From: an uncultured Collinsella sp.
Lineage (GTDB): Bacteria > Actinomycetota > Coriobacteriia > Coriobacteriales > Coriobacteriaceae
NCBI GenBank assembly: GCA_902494765.1
Contig: CABUUK010000071.1
Coordinates: forward strand, 1 to 5,712
DNA length: 5,712 bases
Direction: 5' to 3'
The position numbers were made by a program, and so were the translations under genes. The first letter of the stretch is position 1, and the number at the start of each line of letters is the position of its first letter. The notes under the pieces were generated by a model, which searched no databases, was not told where the DNA came from, and worked only from the letters and a program-made list of their open reading frames with translations. Of this stretch, positions 5,474 through 5,712 are shown piece by piece.

Positions 5474-5712
5474 TAGAAGACCACCACCTTGGAAGCATCG
5501 AACACGGGGCCGCACATGCAAGCACCCTTCATACCGTCGACCGTCTCGACATTGCAGGTGTTGCAGGCGCCAAAGCCACAGCTCATCATGCGCTCGAGCG
5601 ACACCTCGCAGTAGGCACCGGCCTCGGCGGCAGCGGCGGCGACCTTCTTCATCATGACGGCGGGACCGCAGCTGGCGACATAGTCGTAGCCGCCCTCGCC
5701 GAGCAGCTCGGC
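5473..5712 (-). CDS. pyrK: Dihydroorotate dehydrogenase electron-transfer subunit PyrK, C-terminal part (cut by window edge)
   Basis: Seventy-nine codons remain before the stop; the frame is open to the window edge, so the FAD-binding N-terminus is missing. The remaining part begins in the NAD-binding region: YVASCGPAVMMKKVA matches the family's CGP-xxM signature that ends the ferredoxin-reductase-like domain. It is followed by the iron-sulfur segment CEVSLERMMSCGFGACNTC, continuing to GACMCGPVFD. Four cysteines spaced C-x4-C-x2-C-x11-C are the expected [2Fe-2S] ligands. An extra cysteine two residues after the last ligand replaces the aspartate of the usual CKDGPVF. PyrK carries electrons from PyrD to NAD+ through the cluster and FAD. 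Its position immediately before pyrD, sharing one base, is the normal arrangement for class 1B enzymes. Confidence 0.93.
   Translation of the reverse strand, partial: AELLGEGGYDYVASCGPAVMMKKVAAAAAEAGAYCEVSLERMMSCGFGACNTCNVETVDGMKGACMCGPVFDASKVVVF

Noticed and set aside
5474..5521. A longer PyrD starting with TTG at 5521.
   Set aside because: It would lie within pyrK coding sequence for 49 bases and adds residues not expected in the family. The GTG at 5473 or the ATG at 5458 is a better start.
1..5712. CRISPR array, insertion sequence, phage remnant or horizontally acquired island.
   Set aside because: There are no regularly spaced repeats, transposase or integrase genes, or terminal repeats. 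Composition and gene packing are uniform along the window.

Overview
The window is GC-rich and reads as the chromosome of an actinobacterium, most likely class Coriobacteriia (a Collinsella/Olsenella-like gut bacterium). The main evidence is an actinobacterial integration host factor (mihF) directly upstream of gmk and rpoZ. The taxonomic call is an inference from gene content and composition. Every gene I can support lies on the minus strand, so the window is transcribed from position 5712 down to 1.

In order of transcription there are three blocks. (1) 5712-3840 is a pyrimidine block: the 3' end of pyrK (electron-transfer subunit of dihydroorotate dehydrogenase), pyrD (class 1B catalytic subunit) and pyrF (OMP decarboxylase). 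These genes overlap by 1 and 7 bases and supply the orotate- and UMP-forming steps. (2) 3600-1190 is an information-processing block: mihF, gmk, rpoZ and thiI, packed with gaps of 0, 5 and 0 bases and closed by a perfect 13-bp hairpin at 1150-1179. It combines a nucleoid protein, GMP kinase, the omega subunit of RNA polymerase and the tRNA 4-thiouridine synthase. (3) 976-1 is a DNA-uptake block: comEA and the first 88 codons of comEC, overlapping as ATGA.

There are two non-coding gaps. The gap at 3601-3839 (239 bases) holds a long imperfect hairpin (3737-3794), then an extended -10 promoter candidate for mihF that sits inside a second, nearly complete inverted repeat (3639-3677). The gap at 977-1189 (213 bases) holds the thiI terminator and a cluster of AAAACC/GGTTTT elements, including a 12-bp perfect palindrome, upstream of comEA.

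I see no mobile element, CRISPR array, tRNA, rRNA or frameshifted gene. I also see no previously undescribed system: the coding content is housekeeping plus competence genes. The items most worth a second look are the intergenic structures and a few residue departures from family motifs in PyrF, ThiI and PyrK.
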